A DNA stretch of 64,000 bases from CAZIPN01 sp964541225 (lineage in GTDB: Bacteria > Actinomycetota > Coriobacteriia > Anaerosomatales > JAAXUF01): positions 67,819 to 131,818 of the forward strand of contig CAZIPN010000002.1 of NCBI GenBank assembly GCA_964541225.1. The letters run 5' to 3'. The notes below the pieces were generated by a model. It ran no database searches, was not told the origin of the DNA, and saw only the letters and a program-made list of their open reading frames with translations. A program made the translations under genes and the position numbers. This document shows, in pieces, positions 1-9,129 of this stretch (positions within the stretch are counted from its first letter, which is position 1; each line of letters opens with the position of its first letter).

Positions 1-119
1 GCACCGGAGTCTTTCAAGTCGTAGCGCTGTACAAGTTCCTTCTGCGCCTGCTGAAAGGCGTTGTCGACCTCCTGAAGGTCCACCTCGGACACCACATCGA
101 AGCTGCTGTCTTTGGCCAT
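1..119 (-). CDS. yajQ: YajQ family nucleotide-binding protein, N-terminal part
   Basis: Only the first 39 or so codons lie in the window; the gene runs off the left edge. The start ATG at 119 is preceded by a strong ribosome site (AAGGAGGATTG). The visible residues (MAKDSSFDVVSEVDLQEVDN, then QQAQKELVQRYDLK) match the N terminus of the YajQ/UPF0234 family, whose members bind RNA or nucleotides and in some species cyclic di-GMP. The gene follows ftsK and the RodZ-like gene on the same strand. The family call is firm from this N-terminal signature; the function in this organism is not known. Confidence 0.85.
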   Translation of the reverse strand, partial: MAKDSSFDVVSEVDLQEVDNAFQQAQKELVQRYDLKDSG

Positions 120-150
120 CAATCCTCCTTGTCGCCGGCGAGCGGGTTCC

Positions 151-858
151 CTACTGGGACTCGTTCGCGTTCAGTGTCAGGGTAGCCGGGCCTTTCTTGG
201 GCAACTCAAGCTTCTTCGCATCGCGCGTCACGGTGACGTTGGCTGGCTTGCCGATCTTGAGTACAGCCGTATCCGCCACCTGGAACGTCTCGGATTGTCC
301 GCCGGCCAGCGTGCCATCGAAGGCGACGCTGCCATCGATCGTCGCCTTCAGGGTGGACGCACTGTCCTTCCCGACACTGACTTTGAGCACGAACGGCGGT
401 GCGGCAGTCTGCGTTTGTCCGGGATTACCCGATCCGGTCGTCGCTGTCGATGGAATCGGCGGTGGCGTGGCCGGGCCGCGAACGGCGCGATACGCGATCC
501 ACCCGCCGACAGCGATGATGACCACGATGACGGCCGCAATCACGGCGACGCGCCATGGCACGGCGTGCTGCTCGTGACGACCGGCAACTTGCTGCTCCGG
601 GAGGTTGATTTCATGAAAGCGTCCGGCGCCTGTTTCGGCCCGATACATCGCGAGCAGCGGAATTGGATCGAGTTCGAGATAGCGCGCGTAACTCGAGACG
701 TAGCCACGCACGTAACCTGGGTTGGGCAACTTGCCGTAGTCGCCCATCTCCAACGCCTCAATCAACCGTCCACGAATCTTCGTGTCGGCCTCAGCGGTCT
801 CAAGCGATATCCCGAGTGACATGCGGCGCTCGCGCAGCGTGTCTCCGAGTTGCCCCAT
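151..858 (-). CDS. RodZ-like helix-turn-helix membrane protein
   Basis: This 235-residue protein has the RodZ architecture. Residues 1-70 form an Xre-type helix-turn-helix domain (LRERRMSLGISLETAEADTK). A single membrane helix lies at about 102-125. A Pro/Thr/Gly-rich linker is followed by an extracellular beta domain of the DUF4115 type at about 155-235. RodZ proteins link the MreB cytoskeleton to the cell-wall elongation machinery, with the HTH used for protein contacts rather than DNA binding. The start is 2 bases past the ftsK stop, so the two are probably cotranscribed. In many Gram-positive genomes this gene also follows ftsK. Specific function here is inferred from architecture only. 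Confidence 0.85.
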   Translation of the reverse strand: MGQLGDTLRERRMSLGISLETAEADTKIRGRLIEALEMGDYGKLPNPGYVRGYVSSYARYLELDPIPLLAMYRAETGAGRFHEINLPEQQVAGRHEQHAVPWRVAVIAAVIVVIIAVGGWIAYRAVRGPATPPPIPSTATTGSGNPGQTQTAAPPFVLKVSVGKDSASTLKATIDGSVAFDGTLAGGQSETFQVADTAVLKIGKPANVTVTRDAKKLELPKKGPATLTLNANESQ

Positions 859-860
859 GT

Positions 861-3155
861 CTACGGTGCCTCGCTCCCTACGTTGTCACGCTCGAAGGCA
901 CGGATTCCTTCGAGATCCTCAACATCAACCAGTACCTCGCGCGGCTTGCTCCCATCGGGCGGGCCGACGATGCCCTTCGACTCGAGCATGTCCATGATAC
1001 GGCCAGCTCGCGCGTAGCCGACTTTGAGCCTGCGCTGGAGCATGGAGGTCGATCCGAGACCGCTGGTAACGGTGATATCAGCGGCGTCCCACAGAAGCGG
1101 ATCATCCTGTTCGCCGTGGTCCACTCCGCCGCCATTGGACGAGACCTTGAGGTGCAGGATCTCCTCGTGGTAGTCGGGTTCGCCCTGCTTCTTGAGATGC
1201 TCGACAACCGCCTCGATTTCTGGCTCGGCCACGAAGCAGCCCTGGATGCGCTTGGGCTTGGCCCAGGCGGGCGTTGAGTACAACATGTCGCCGAGGCCAA
1301 CGAGTTTCTCGGCACCGGGCTGGTCGAGGATTACTCGGCTGTCGATCGCGCTAGCGACGTTGAAGGCGATGCGGTTCGTGATGTTGGCCTTGATGATGCC
1401 GGTGACAACGTTGGCCTCGGGCCGCTGGGTGGCAACGATGAGGTGGATTCCGGCAGCGCGGGCGAGTTGCGCGATGCGCACGATCGAGTCCTCGACTTCT
1501 TTGGCAGCGACCATCATCAAGTCGGCGAGTTCATCGATGACGATCACGAGATACGGCAGCTCATTGGCACCTTCAGGTGCTTTGCCGTCTTGCACCATGG
1601 AGTTGTAGGAACCGATATTACGCGCGCCGGCCGTTTGCAGCACCTTGAGACGTCGCTCCATCTCCGAGACGGACCACGCCAGCGCGCTAGCGGCTTCCTT
1701 TGGCTCGGTCACGACAGGCACGTAGAGATGTGGCACGTTGTTGTAGAGCGAGAGCTCGACTCGCTTGGGATCGATCAGGATCATGCGGACCTCGGCAGGC
1801 GTCGTACGCATGAGGATCGACATGAGCATGGAGTTGATGGCCACCGACTTGCCGGAGCCTGTGGTGCCGCCGAGCAGCAGGTGTGGCATCGTGGCAAGGT
1901 CCGCAAGCACCGGAGTCCCGGCGACGTCCTTGCCGATACCGAGAAGCAGCGGGCCGCCTTCTCCCGCGGGCGTGACCACGTCGCCGAGCGTAACCGACGT
2001 TCTGCGCTGATTCGGCACTTCGACTCCGACCAGCGACTTGCCAGGAATCGGGGCCAGAATGCGAACGGTGGAGGCCGCCAGGGCGAGCGCGAGGTCGTCC
2101 GCGAGTGCCGTGACGCGAGAGAGCCGCACACCCTTGGCGATTTCAAGTTCGAACAGCGTGACCGTCGGGCCGGCGATCCAGCTGACGACTCGTGCGGGAA
2201 TGTCGAATGTAGCGAGTGTCTCGGTGATCGCGTCCGCTGTGTTGCGTTGCTCGGCGTCAGATGCTTTGTGGGCGGAGGCGCTCGACGCAGCCGTCTTATG
2301 CAACAACGTGAGCGGCGGCAGGACGAAGCCCTCCAGGGCTCGCGGCGCGCCTCCCCGCGGGGTCGGGACAGTGTTGCGCGCGATCTCCGGGTCGGGAGCT
2401 TCGGCGGCTCTGCGGCGGTGAACGCCAAGATCGGCTGCCGCCGCCTCGACGGGGGTTTCATCGAGATTGTCCTCGGAGAGCGGAGCCGTTCGAGGGGCAC
2501 GTGGACGCACGCGCTCCTCGGCTTGCCCTTCAGGTCGCTCGAAGTGGAACACGCGCTGAACCCAGGCGAATATGCCGCCGATCGACATTCCGCCCAAGAT
2601 CAGCCCGACCACCACGAGCCCGCCGAGAAGGATGAACCCGATCGTGCCGCCCACGGTACTTGCGAGTGCCCACGCGACGCCGCCTCCGACGTAGCCACCG
2701 TGCGAGGCGAGGGAGGTCGCCGAGGAGAAGATCGCGTCTTGAGGCGATGGATTCCCGCGTACGGTGGTCATTGCGGCGATGGAGATCACCGAAAGGGCGA
2801 CGAGAGCCAGCCCAACACCCGTGCGCAGTTCGTGGATCTCGGCACGAATGAAGAAGCTCACTCCCCACACGACGAGAAGAACCGGAATCAGAATCGCTCC
2901 GAGTCCGAACGACTGGCGAAGCGCGTATGCGCTCGCATCCGTGACGACTCCGGTATGGCGACTGAGCACGGCGATGAGAAGGGCGATGCCGACCAACGCG
3001 AGGGCGACTCCAACAACCTCTCGCTTCGTGCGGTCATCGAGCAGGGGCCGCTTCTGGGAACCGGGTGTTCTGGAAACGGGTTTCCTGCTCACTCGCCTCG
3101 TCCCGAGCAGGGACCTGCGCTTCGTGGTTTTGGTCTTTGCACGCGAAGACGCCAT
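861..3155 (-). CDS. ftsK: FtsK/SpoIIIE DNA translocase
   Basis: This 764-residue protein pumps chromosomal DNA through the division septum. Four to five membrane helices span about 46-200, followed by a charged linker to about 275. The translocase motor carries Walker A GTTGSGKS at 430-437 and a Walker B IVIDELADLMM near 540. The C-terminal gamma winged helix includes LQRRLKVGYARAGRIMDMLE, the part that reads KOPS/SRS orientation sequences. Length matches the short-linker SpoIIIE/FtsK class. The ATG at 3155 has an upstream TAGGAG. It lies downstream of uppP and upstream of the RodZ-like gene, all on the same strand. Confidence 0.96.
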   Translation of the reverse strand: MASSRAKTKTTKRRSLLGTRRVSRKPVSRTPGSQKRPLLDDRTKREVVGVALALVGIALLIAVLSRHTGVVTDASAYALRQSFGLGAILIPVLLVVWGVSFFIRAEIHELRTGVGLALVALSVISIAAMTTVRGNPSPQDAIFSSATSLASHGGYVGGGVAWALASTVGGTIGFILLGGLVVVGLILGGMSIGGIFAWVQRVFHFERPEGQAEERVRPRAPRTAPLSEDNLDETPVEAAAADLGVHRRRAAEAPDPEIARNTVPTPRGGAPRALEGFVLPPLTLLHKTAASSASAHKASDAEQRNTADAITETLATFDIPARVVSWIAGPTVTLFELEIAKGVRLSRVTALADDLALALAASTVRILAPIPGKSLVGVEVPNQRRTSVTLGDVVTPAGEGGPLLLGIGKDVAGTPVLADLATMPHLLLGGTTGSGKSVAINSMLMSILMRTTPAEVRMILIDPKRVELSLYNNVPHLYVPVVTEPKEAASALAWSVSEMERRLKVLQTAGARNIGSYNSMVQDGKAPEGANELPYLVIVIDELADLMMVAAKEVEDSIVRIAQLARAAGIHLIVATQRPEANVVTGIIKANITNRIAFNVASAIDSRVILDQPGAEKLVGLGDMLYSTPAWAKPKRIQGCFVAEPEIEAVVEHLKKQGEPDYHEEILHLKVSSNGGGVDHGEQDDPLLWDAADITVTSGLGSTSMLQRRLKVGYARAGRIMDMLESKGIVGPPDGSKPREVLVDVEDLEGIRAFERDNVGSEAP

Positions 3156-3248
3156 TCACGGACTCCTACTGCGAATCAGGCTGCGAATCGGTCACCATGA
3201 ATTCCTTGCGCCACAAGTATAAGGTTTCGCGCCGACACCATCCTCCCT

Positions 3249-4151
3249 CTATCTGCGAAGAAAGAAGATCGCGATCACGAGCGCACCGAAAGCGATCCGA
3301 TACCACATGAAGACTGCGAAAGAGTTCTTCTTCACGTAGCCGAGCATCCAGCGCATTACCACGACCGACGAGATTGTCGCTGCTACGAACCCAAGTACCC
3401 AGTCTAAGGACAATAACTCGCTGAGTGGCACGTCCTTGAGGCCATACACCGCGGCGCCAGCGATGATTGGCGCAGCCGCCATGAAGGAATATCGGGCCAC
3501 TGCCTCACGCTCAAGCCCAACCAGACGACCTGCCGTCATGGTGGAACCGGATCGTGATACCCCGGGAATGAGCGCTGTGGCCTGCGCGACTCCGACGGCG
3601 AGGGCTTTGAGCCACGTCATGTGATCAAGGCTCTCGGCGCGGGTGATGAAGCGGTCTGACGCCCACAAGATGACGCCGAAGACCATCAAGCACACTCCAA
3701 GAAGGAGCGGCGCGTATGCGAACACCTGGGCGTCGACACCCGTGCTGGCCGCGCCAGCGACTGTCGGCGTGGACAAGAACTCGAGCTTCTTCTCGAACGC
3801 AACGCCCACAACGCCGCCAGGGATGGACGTAAGCACGAGGAAGCCCAAGAACCTGCGAGCGAACCCAGGCTGACGAAGCGGGTCAACTGCGGCGTATGCG
3901 GCCTGTTTGCCGTGGGAAGGTCGACCACCGAACGCTCCGACGATCAGATCGAGCCAATCGCGCCAGAGGGCGGCAAGGATGGCCACGAGGCTACCCGCAT
4001 GGAGCGCGATGTCGAACGGCTGGCTGGAAAGCGTCGCATCGCGGACTCCGAAGATCCACGGGATGAGCTTGAGATGTGCAGTTGAGGAAACCGGCAGGAA
4101 CTCAGAGAAACCTTGTACCATTCCGAGGATGACAGCCCACACGTGGGTCAC
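3249..4151 (-). CDS. uppP: Undecaprenyl-diphosphatase UppP/BacA
   Basis: Integral membrane enzyme (300 residues) that dephosphorylates undecaprenyl pyrophosphate to recycle the cell-wall lipid carrier; overexpression in other bacteria gives bacitracin resistance. Both active-site signatures are present: QGFSEFLPVSSTAHL near residue 13 and PGVSRSGST in the second half, with multiple membrane helices. The start is a GTG at 4151, three bases past the RNase J stop, suggesting cotranscription. Its lipid-carrier pathway partners uppS and cdsA lie elsewhere in the window. An insertion at about 120-145 (LEFLSTPTVAGAAS region) is slightly longer than in E. coli BacA. Confidence 0.95.
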   Translation of the reverse strand: MTHVWAVILGMVQGFSEFLPVSSTAHLKLIPWIFGVRDATLSSQPFDIALHAGSLVAILAALWRDWLDLIVGAFGGRPSHGKQAAYAAVDPLRQPGFARRFLGFLVLTSIPGGVVGVAFEKKLEFLSTPTVAGAASTGVDAQVFAYAPLLLGVCLMVFGVILWASDRFITRAESLDHMTWLKALAVGVAQATALIPGVSRSGSTMTAGRLVGLEREAVARYSFMAAAPIIAGAAVYGLKDVPLSELLSLDWVLGFVAATISSVVVMRWMLGYVKKNSFAVFMWYRIAFGALVIAIFFLRR

Positions 4152-4154
4152 AGA

Positions 4155-5825
4155 TTAGACCTCCATTACGACAGGAATGATCATCGGGCGCCGCCTAGTG
4201 CGCTCCCACAAGAGACCGGCGAGCGATTCACGGACAGCATTCTTGATCACGGCTTGGTCGGTGGCGCCCTCCTTGGCTGTTTTCGCGAGAGTCTTCGCAA
4301 TGCGTGCGCGGGCTTCGCCGAGAAGCTGATCGCCCTCCGCACCGAAGATGATTCCGCGTGTCACGAGTTCAGGATCGCCCATCACGCGGCCCGTCTGTCC
4401 GTCGATGGCGATGACTATCGTTGCGATGCCGTCTTGGGCGAGCAACTGACGGTCGCGCAAGACAACGTTGCCCACGTCGCCGACTCCGAGACCGTCAACG
4501 TAGACTACCCCGTGCTCGACGCGCTCACTGATTCTTGCTCCTGAAGCGTCGATTTCAAGGCAATCGCCGTTGTCGAGCACGAAGATGTCCTCGGGATACA
4601 TGCCGACATCCTCGGCAAGCTTCGAATGGGCGGCAAGATGGCGCGTTTCGCCATGGATGGGCACGAAGAACGTCGGTTGCACAAGGTTCAACATGAGCTT
4701 GAGCTCTTCTGAGGCGGCGTGTCCTGAAACGTGTACGCGCGAGTTGCTCTTGTGCTTCAAGATCGCGCCCGCCTTGGCGAGTCTGTTGATGACGCGGCTG
4801 ACTGCCTTCTCGTTGCCTGGCACGGGGGACGCGGAGATGACCACCGTGTCACCGCGCTCAACAGTCACGGTCTTGTGGTCGCCGTTCGCCATGCGTGCGA
4901 GCGCCGAGAGCGGCTCGCCCTGGCTTCCCGTGCTCAAGACGACGACGTCTTCGGGAGCTAGGTCCGACGCCTCGTAGGCGTCGACGATGTCCTCATCGGC
5001 GATGTCGAGATAGCCGAGTTCCCGGGCGATGCGCGTGTTGGTCACCATGGATCGGCCGGTGACAACGACCTTGCGACCCGCTTCGACCGCTGCGTCGCAC
5101 ACCTGCTGGAGACGGTGGATGTGGCTAGAGAAAGAAGCCACGATGACACGTTGCTCGGCACTGCGGATGATATCGCGCAGAGTCTCTCCCACCGAAGCTT
5201 CCGACATCGTGACCCCTACGGTTTCGGCGTTCGTCGAGTCACTCATGAGCAGGTCTACTCCGAGTTTGCCGAACTTGGACAGCGCTCCGTAGTCAGTCAG
5301 ACGCCCGTCTATGGGGGTTTGATCGAGTTTGAAGTCACCCGTATGGACGACATTGGCGACAGGAGTGCGGATGAAGACGCCAACGCCATCGGGTATGGAG
5401 TGATTCACGGCGAAGAAGTCAAACCCAAAAGGCCCAAGGGAAACATGGCTGCCCGCTCTGATCTCGCGCAGTCTGACCTTTTTGAGCTTGTGTTCGTCGA
5501 GTTTGCCCTGGATCAAGCCGAGCGTGAGCTTCGTTCCTAGGACCGGTACCTGCGAGCCAAGATCCTTGAGGAGGTACGGCAGCGCTCCGGTGTGATCCTC
5601 GTGCCCGTGGGTGATGACGATGCCTCGAAGGCGGTCCTTACGCTTCACAACGTAGGAGTAGTCCGGGAGGATCAGGTCCACTCCGGGATGGTCGTCGTCA
5701 GGGAACATGATTCCAGCGTCAATCAGAATCATGTCGTTGCCGTATTCGAAAACGGTCATGTTCTTGCCGATCCCGTCAAGTCCGCCGAGCGGTATGACGC
5801 GAAGGCTTGGATTATTCTCAGCCAT
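4155..5825 (-). CDS. rnj: Ribonuclease J
   Basis: A 556-residue metallo-beta-lactamase/beta-CASP ribonuclease that combines 5'-3' exonuclease and endonuclease activity in RNA maturation and decay. The zinc-binding motif HGHEDHTGALPY is seen about 75 residues in, followed by beta-CASP motifs (SDSTNAE, SGHAASEEL, PIHGETRH). I chose the ATG at 5825 (MAENNPSLRVIPLGG) because an AGAGGAG site precedes it; an upstream in-frame start at 5882 would add 19 unconserved residues. The neighbours are dapA upstream, as in many actinobacteria, and uppP downstream. RNase J together with PNPase (34.0 kb) would supply the main exonucleolytic activities visible here. Confidence 0.95.
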   Translation of the reverse strand: MAENNPSLRVIPLGGLDGIGKNMTVFEYGNDMILIDAGIMFPDDDHPGVDLILPDYSYVVKRKDRLRGIVITHGHEDHTGALPYLLKDLGSQVPVLGTKLTLGLIQGKLDEHKLKKVRLREIRAGSHVSLGPFGFDFFAVNHSIPDGVGVFIRTPVANVVHTGDFKLDQTPIDGRLTDYGALSKFGKLGVDLLMSDSTNAETVGVTMSEASVGETLRDIIRSAEQRVIVASFSSHIHRLQQVCDAAVEAGRKVVVTGRSMVTNTRIARELGYLDIADEDIVDAYEASDLAPEDVVVLSTGSQGEPLSALARMANGDHKTVTVERGDTVVISASPVPGNEKAVSRVINRLAKAGAILKHKSNSRVHVSGHAASEELKLMLNLVQPTFFVPIHGETRHLAAHSKLAEDVGMYPEDIFVLDNGDCLEIDASGARISERVEHGVVYVDGLGVGDVGNVVLRDRQLLAQDGIATIVIAIDGQTGRVMGDPELVTRGIIFGAEGDQLLGEARARIAKTLAKTAKEGATDQAVIKNAVRESLAGLLWERTRRRPMIIPVVMEV

Positions 5826-5952
5826 GGTGTACGGCTGTTCTCCTCTCGGCCGCGTGACGCGGCGCATCTGGAAGCAGCTCAAAGGCTGCGGGGGTAGTGC
5901 GCTATCGTTGCGTCCTCACTGCAACTGTGTGGATCGTTGTCGGTCACGGAAA

Positions 5953-5974
5953 CGGGCGGCGAATTCGCCGCCCG
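5953..5974 (-). terminator. Hairpin between dapA and rnj
   Basis: A perfect 9-bp GC-rich stem (CGGGCGGCG / CGCCGCCCG) with an AATT loop lies 22 bases past the dapA stop. On the minus strand it is followed by TTTCC. The stem is strong and the T run short, so it may be a weak terminator or an RNA-stability element between dapA and rnj. Confidence 0.5.
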
Positions 5975-5995
5975 CCGAAGTGCGGGTTCTCACGT

Positions 5996-6883
5996 CTACA
6001 CGCCTACGTGTCGCATTACGCGAGCCAGTTCAGCGGTCTGCTCTTCGGTCGCGGGAATGAGCGGGAGACGTACACCCCCAACCGGGAAGGACTGCAGCTC
6101 AAGGCCTTTCTTGACCATGATTGGATTGCTCGTGATGAACAGCGCCTTCATGAGTGGGAGAAGCTCAAGGTGGATCCGCAGGGCATGCGTGTGATTGCCC
6201 GCAGCTTGCGCCTCGATCATCTCTTTGAATCGCGGTCCAGCGATGTGACTGACTACCGAGATGACACCGGTTCCACCGAGGTCCATCAGCGGCAACGTGA
6301 GCTCGTCGTCACCAGCGAACACCTCAAAACCCTCGGGTGCCTCGGCGAGAATCATGCCAGTTTGCGACAGGTCAGGATTCGCTTGCTTTAGACCCACCAC
6401 GTTGTCGCACTCGCGAGCTACGCGCAGGATCGTGGCTGGCTCGGCGTTGATCACGCACCGCCCCGGGATGTTGTAGATGAGCATGGGCAGGTCGACAGCG
6501 TTGGCGATTGTGCAGAAGTGCCGATAGAGCCCCTCCTGTGGCGGTTTGTTGTAGTACGGCACTACCGCCATGATCGCGTCGACGCCGAGTCGCTCGACCT
6601 CGCGTGCGAAATCGACCGAGTCCGCAGTGCAGTTGTCGCCGGCGTTTGCAATGACCGGAACGCGACCATCAACGGCCTCTACGACTGCCTTGAACAGGTC
6701 GATCTTCTGCGGATAGAACACCGTGGGTGATTCGCCAGTCGTGCCGCACACAACGAGCGCGTCACTTCCGTCGTCTATGAGTCTGAGAGCAAGTTCCTGC
6801 GCGCGCGCAAGGTCAAGCTCAAGGTCAGCCGTGAACGGCGTAACCATGGCCGTGATCATGCGGCCGAAGCGCGGCGTGGTCAT
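5996..6883 (-). CDS. dapA: 4-hydroxy-tetrahydrodipicolinate synthase
   Basis: This enzyme condenses pyruvate with aspartate semialdehyde in the lysine/diaminopimelate pathway. The protein has 295 residues, the usual length of the (beta/alpha)8 barrel. It shows GTTGES at 48-53, the tyrosine of IYNIPGR at about 137 and the Schiff-base lysine of GLKQA at 166. The ATG at 6883 is preceded by AGGGG. It lies 102 bases downstream of the aspartate kinase fusion and near dapB, so three diaminopimelate-pathway steps cluster here. That suits an organism with meso-DAP peptidoglycan, though the cell-wall type is an inference. Confidence 0.96.
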   Translation of the reverse strand: MTTPRFGRMITAMVTPFTADLELDLARAQELALRLIDDGSDALVVCGTTGESPTVFYPQKIDLFKAVVEAVDGRVPVIANAGDNCTADSVDFAREVERLGVDAIMAVVPYYNKPPQEGLYRHFCTIANAVDLPMLIYNIPGRCVINAEPATILRVARECDNVVGLKQANPDLSQTGMILAEAPEGFEVFAGDDELTLPLMDLGGTGVISVVSHIAGPRFKEMIEAQAAGNHTHALRIHLELLPLMKALFITSNPIMVKKGLELQSFPVGGVRLPLIPATEEQTAELARVMRHVGV

Positions 6884-6985
6884 GTCAGTCCCCTATCCCA
6901 AGTACCCAGCCTGGTGTGCCAGCGATTGATTCGTGCGTGCGCATCATTGTGACACACAGGTCTGACACCGCAGTGGCGCCTGACA

Positions 6986-9094
6986 TCACTTTGTTTTCGT
7001 GGCGAGCAGGATCAGATGCGGACTGCGGAAGCGTTGGACGAGGCCGTCCTCGCCAAATGACGGCTGATACCACTCGAGCGCTGACTCCGGGCCGGATGCT
7101 AGAAGAGCCGATATCCGCGCCTTCCCTTCGGCGTCGAGGTTCTGAATTGACGTCCACCAATCGAACTCGACGGGTTTGAAGAAGATCTCCGCTCGCTGGA
7201 CCTTGAGCCGAGCCTCAGTTGCGATGCGCTGCCACTCCGAAACGGGAAGCTGCCGGTTGTGGCTCGGATCGCGCACCTTCTCGAACTCATCGATTGTCTC
7301 AGCACCAGCCGCATCTTCGGGTGCGACCTGATCTTCGAGCCCGAACCGGCCTCCCGGCGCAAGAACGCGCGCAACTTCGCGCACGAATCGGGCTGGGTCG
7401 GGGAAATGATGTGGCGCCATGCGGGCTGTGACGATATCGAAGCTCTCGTCCTCAAACGGCAGGTCAAGTGCATCAGCGAGCTGCGTGCGGGCTTCGAAAC
7501 CGTGCGAGGCGAACAGGTCGGACGCCTCGGCAAGCATCTGCTCGGTGAGATCACTTGCTACGACGTGTGCACCTGCCTCAGCAAGCGCCAGCGCGGTGTG
7601 TCCCGCTCCCGTGGCTATGTCGAGGGCTCGAACGCCAGGCCCGGCCTGCACCAGCGACACCAGCAACTCAAGGTCCTCGCCAGAGGAGTGCACCGCGCTT
7701 GCGCGGTATTCTGCCGTGCGTTCGCCAAAGCGCTCTTTGACCCGATCGCGAATGTCGCGTGCCGGAGAGTCTTCGAGGCCCTCGGATCTATCCGCGGCAC
7801 CCTGCGCTTGTCCTGCCGACTCGGCCGAAGCACTCTCGGCAACCGACGTGGTCTCTTCGCCTGGCTTCAGGCCTCCGTCGCCGAGATCGAAGCCAGCGTG
7901 CAGGGCTGAGATCGTGGTTGCGGACTGTTCGGCCGGAACGAGGACCGAAATAGTGGTGTGGGAGTCCGCGACTTGATAGATGTCGACACCTGCCGCGACC
8001 AGGCACTCCGCGACGTGCGCCATGACGCCCGGCACGCCGTGCATTCCCGCTCCGACCAGGGTGACCTTGGAGAGTCCACGGTGCGACTGGTGGAGCAGGC
8101 CCAGTCCATGGATGACCTCGGCTGCGCGGTCAAGCACGTTTTCGGCAATCGAGAAGACCAGCCAGTCTCCAAACGGCGTGAACATGTCGAGAGAAACGCC
8201 TGCGTCCGCCATGGCCCGGTATACGCGGGTTTGGGCCGCCATGTGTCCCAGCGTACCTTCGGTTGCGCCGAGCGATACGCGCATGCGCGCGACACCGTCG
8301 ACGTGGCTGACCGACGTCGCCACGGCGTGCGGGCGGTAGCTGGCGATGTCGGTGACCAGCGTGCCCTCGTGATCGTTGAATGTGCTGCGCACGCGCACGG
8401 GCAGACCGCTGGAGAGCGCGAGTTCGGCGGCGGGCGTGTGCACGACGCGCGCTCCCGATCGCGCCATCTGGTACAGCTCCTCCGCCGAGATGACCGTGAG
8501 CACCTCCGCGTCATCGCATGCGCGCGGGTCCGCGCTCATCACACCGTCGACGTCGGTATAGATGCCGACTTCGGCTGCGTTGAGTGCTACTCCGATAGCG
8601 CACGCCGTCGTGTCGCTTCCTCCTCGGCCGAGGGTCGTGATGCGGCCGTCCTCGGCCACACCCTGGAAGCCCGCGATCACCGGCACCTTGCCGGCGTCGA
8701 TGGCAGCGAACAGCGCGGTGGGGTGAATCTCGGTGACGGAGGCATTGCCTTGCACTCCGTCGGTGAGGATGCCCGCCTCGGCGCCACTGAATGCGATCGC
8801 GTCGATGCCTGCCGCGCGCAGCTCGTGTGCGACCAGAACCGCCGAGACGACCTCGCCCACACTGGCGAGCATGTCGCGCTCGCGAACGTCGGTCGGCATC
8901 GCCTCCACGAGCGAGAGCAGTGTGTCCGTGGCGTATGGTGCTCCATTTCGGCCCATTGCCGAGACGACCAGCACGGGCGTCAGATCCATCTCGAAGGTGG
9001 CCTGCACCCGGGCGGCGATGGCGGCGCGCCCCTTCTCATCGGCGACTGAAGTGCCGCCGAACTTCATGACGACGATTGGCTTGCGCTCACTCAC
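6986..9094 (-). CDS. lysC: Aspartate kinase fused to a class I SAM methyltransferase domain
   Basis: The 702-residue product has two parts. Residues 1-405 are a complete aspartate kinase: KFGGTSV at 11-17, the GRGGSD substrate/nucleotide motif at 156-161, and two ACT regulatory domains from about 265 (the second includes VGAGMHGVPGVMAHV). This part phosphorylates aspartate, the first step to lysine, threonine and methionine. After a Ser/Ala/Glu-rich linker (about 405-450), residues 450-702 form a class I methyltransferase of the UbiE/YcgJ type, with motif I DIATGAGHT at 492-500, DALDLPF in the middle and a FDIVTARMAPHHF segment. The start is a GTG at 9094 with an AAAGG site. No internal start with a ribosome site is evident in the linker. 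The methyltransferase substrate is unknown. Confidence 0.9.
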   Translation of the reverse strand: MSERKPIVVMKFGGTSVADEKGRAAIAARVQATFEMDLTPVLVVSAMGRNGAPYATDTLLSLVEAMPTDVRERDMLASVGEVVSAVLVAHELRAAGIDAIAFSGAEAGILTDGVQGNASVTEIHPTALFAAIDAGKVPVIAGFQGVAEDGRITTLGRGGSDTTACAIGVALNAAEVGIYTDVDGVMSADPRACDDAEVLTVISAEELYQMARSGARVVHTPAAELALSSGLPVRVRSTFNDHEGTLVTDIASYRPHAVATSVSHVDGVARMRVSLGATEGTLGHMAAQTRVYRAMADAGVSLDMFTPFGDWLVFSIAENVLDRAAEVIHGLGLLHQSHRGLSKVTLVGAGMHGVPGVMAHVAECLVAAGVDIYQVADSHTTISVLVPAEQSATTISALHAGFDLGDGGLKPGEETTSVAESASAESAGQAQGAADRSEGLEDSPARDIRDRVKERFGERTAEYRASAVHSSGEDLELLVSLVQAGPGVRALDIATGAGHTALALAEAGAHVVASDLTEQMLAEASDLFASHGFEARTQLADALDLPFEDESFDIVTARMAPHHFPDPARFVREVARVLAPGGRFGLEDQVAPEDAAGAETIDEFEKVRDPSHNRQLPVSEWQRIATEARLKVQRAEIFFKPVEFDWWTSIQNLDAEGKARISALLASGPESALEWYQPSFGEDGLVQRFRSPHLILLATKTK

Positions 9095-9129
9095 TATGCG
9101 GATACCTTTCGTAGTCGGGACAGCGCAGG

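Noticed and set aside
1443..3200. Long plus-strand open frame (585 codons) opposite ftsK
   Set aside because: It is the antisense of ftsK, whose motifs are complete. The plus-strand translation is His/Arg/Asp-rich with no recognisable domain or ribosome site.
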